From: Citrobacter tructae
Lineage (GTDB): Bacteria; Pseudomonadota; Gammaproteobacteria; Enterobacterales; Enterobacteriaceae
DNA: 64,000 nt
Assembly (NCBI RefSeq): GCF_004684345.1
Contig: NZ_CP038468.1
Location: forward strand, 1 to 64,000
Direction: 5' to 3'
The notes beneath the pieces were generated by a model. It was given only the letters and a program-made list of their open reading frames with translations. It searched no databases and was not told where the DNA came from. Numbering within the stretch: position 1 is the stretch's first letter; every line of letters begins with the position of its first letter. Positions 62,706-64,000 of the stretch are shown in pieces. Position numbers and translations under genes: made by a program.

Positions 62706-62733
62706 AGATGGGTGCCGGGTTAAGGAGGGAAAT

Positions 62734-63195
62734 ATGTTTAAGCTGACGTGTATTACGCTGGATGATGGCCAGCATGCGGTGTTTCTCAATGGCCACTGTC
62801 TGGCCAGTGACGATGTAAGTGGCCATAAGTTTTCCCTGGGGGAGATCCTTGAGCGTCTGTCCCGGCTACCAGGCGTTCAGACCGAAATGGTGAAATGGCC
62901 GGTACCGCCAGGAGACTGGGAGTGGTTTGATGTGGCCAACGCAGTTTTCCCGACACCTGGTCTGTGGCGTCGTGAAATGACTGTATCGGGGATGATTGCC
63001 AGATTGCAGCAACATCCTCTGGATGCACTTTGTACAGGGACGTTCTGGCTGGCCGACGATTTCCTTTCGCTCGATAACACGCTGGACAACGAGACGATTG
63101 AGGCTGCGATGGCACTCGCTGATGAATGCCATGATGCCAATATCGGTTTCAACTGGGATCACCTGCAGTGGGCGATTGAAGAGGCAAAGAAATAA
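62734..63195 (+). CDS. Hypothetical leading-region protein
   Basis: 153 residues, GGAGG upstream. Trp-rich (VKWPVPPGDWEWFDVANAVF) and acidic. Stop shares one base with the next start (TAATG). No family recognised. Confidence 0.6.
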   Translation: MFKLTCITLDDGQHAVFLNGHCLASDDVSGHKFSLGEILERLSRLPGVQTEMVKWPVPPGDWEWFDVANAVFPTPGLWRREMTVSGMIARLQQHPLDALCTGTFWLADDFLSLDNTLDNETIEAAMALADECHDANIGFNWDHLQWAIEEAKK

Positions 63196-63533
63196 TGAAT
63201 ACCTGGTTGATTGGCGTCGATATCGAAGTTTCTGATCTTGAGTTTCCGGCATATTTCCTGATCCAGGCGGAGAGTCTGGCGCTGGCGGAAGCCGGGGTTG
63301 TTTATATGGGGAGAACCTGGTGGCAGGAATGCCTGGAAGAGAGTGATGGCTGCCGATGGGCTTATCGTTCCGGAAAGTCGGTCTGGTTTAACAGCATCAC
63401 ACTGCTTGATGATGTTGAAAGTTCTATCCTGCAGGAGCTTAAATTCCTGGATGCCTGGGTTGTTACCGGTGATCTGACAAGCCCGCGGGTTCAGAATCAG
63501 TTCAACGAACACTGGGACGAATTCACCCGCTAA
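63195..63533 (+). CDS. Hypothetical leading-region protein
   Basis: 112 residues, acidic (net negative), translationally coupled to the preceding gene. Ends FNEHWDEFTR. No family recognised. Confidence 0.6.
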   Translation: MNTWLIGVDIEVSDLEFPAYFLIQAESLALAEAGVVYMGRTWWQECLEESDGCRWAYRSGKSVWFNSITLLDDVESSILQELKFLDAWVVTGDLTSPRVQNQFNEHWDEFTR

Positions 63534-63628
63534 CCGTGGCCGGGCTGCATTGTCAGCCCGCCAAATCAGCCATAAGGATGTCGTGGACTCCGCTTTTTAT
63601 GCCGCGCCGGTGTCGCGGCGGGTGTCAA

Positions 63629-63863
63629 CGCCGTGCCTCCACTATAGCCCGACTGCGGTTAATGCAAGGGACATGGCCGGGCCATCTCCACCATCGCCCG
63701 GTCGCAGTAAATTTTTTATGTTTTTCAACGTTCTTCCCGTCGTTCTCTCGCTCAGGTTTCGCTCGATAACCGTCCAGACCGTTTCTGCTTTTATCTGCGC
63801 TGCGGCCTCCGGTTCCGCCCTTGCATTTCCCGCGGATCGTCGGGCTGTCGTATCGGCACGGCG
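63629..63863. promoter_or_regulatory. Long hairpin C, Frpo/ssi-like single-strand promoter candidate
   Basis: Arm 63629-63670 (CGCCGTGCC, TATAGCCCGAC, AATGCAAGGG) pairs with 63818-63863 (CCCTTGCATT, GTCGGGCT, GGCACGGCG). The arms are nearly the same as in hairpin B while loops differ. Upstream of the gene at 63897. Confidence 0.7.
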
Positions 63864-63896
63864 AAGCAGTCGCCGCGTCGAGACAAGGAGAAAACT

Positions 63897-64000
63897 ATGA
63901 CCACCGCTTATCGCTTTATGCACCGTCACACCCGTAACACGCTGGTTGCCCGTGGCTGGCCAGCCACGATGGATATCGATACCAGCCTGAATTATTCGCG
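63897..64000 (+). CDS. Leading-region gene, 5' part only
   Basis: 34 codons (MTTAYRFMHRHTRNTLVARG...) run to the window end. AAGGAG lies upstream. Too short to identify. Confidence 0.6.
   Translation, partial: MTTAYRFMHRHTRNTLVARGWPATMDIDTSLNYS

Overview
This window is part of a large conjugative multidrug-resistance plasmid from an enterobacterium. The host is inferred from an IncFII-type replicon, F-like ResD, StbA/StbB and UmuDC genes, an IncI1 (R64)-like transfer and thin-pilus region, and typical enterobacterial resistance elements (IS26, ISCR2, IS4321/IS5075, Tn3-family pieces). The species cannot be read from the sequence.

1-25.4 kb (almost all minus strand) is an I-type (Dot/Icm-like, MPF-I) transfer region in R64 order. 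From right to left: a PAS-LuxR regulator, a small LuxR-type protein, traB (NusG-like), traC, pilL-M-N-O-P-Q-R-S-T-U-V, a shufflon with six 19-bp sites, rci, traE, traF, traH (DotD), traI (DotC), traJ (DotB ATPase), traK (IcmT), and a large primase-like polyvalent protein that runs off the left edge. The pil genes build a type IVb thin pilus. Rci switches its tip adhesin by inversion. An acyltransferase gene sits inside the invertible DNA.

25.5-28.4 kb is the replicon: an orphan Phd-like gene, a CopA/CopT-like antisense stem-loop, a 33-codon leader peptide translationally coupled to repA, repA, and an IncFII-like oriR with a DnaA box and a downstream conserved structured region.

29.4-51.8 kb is a resistance island bounded by related 38-bp terminal inverted repeats of a Tn3-family transposon and an exact 5-bp target duplication (GTTCC). 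It splits a secreted thermonuclease gene, whose halves join perfectly when the island and one GTTCC are removed. Inside are: a broken tnpA; a Tn21-subfamily remnant with an IS4321/IS5075-type element in each terminal repeat; IS26-aph(3')-Ia-IS26; a truncated integrase; sul2-aph(3'')-Ib-aph(6)-Id with a Tn5393 end; an ISCR2-floR-ISCR2 segment; a resolvase gene with an upstream array of palindromes; and an IS26-flanked tetR(D)-tet(D)-frmA-frmB' segment. Expected phenotypes are resistance to kanamycin/neomycin, sulfonamide, streptomycin, florfenicol/chloramphenicol and tetracycline.

51.8-64 kb is backbone: a four-gene, fully overlapping operon of unknown function that ends in the interrupted nuclease; three small hypothetical genes; resD; a ParA/RHH partition locus back-to-back with a ParM/ParR (StbA/StbB) locus; SOS-regulated umuDC; and the start of what looks like the leading region. 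There, hypothetical genes follow long imperfect hairpins resembling the single-stranded-DNA promoters (Frpo/ssi) of F and I plasmids.
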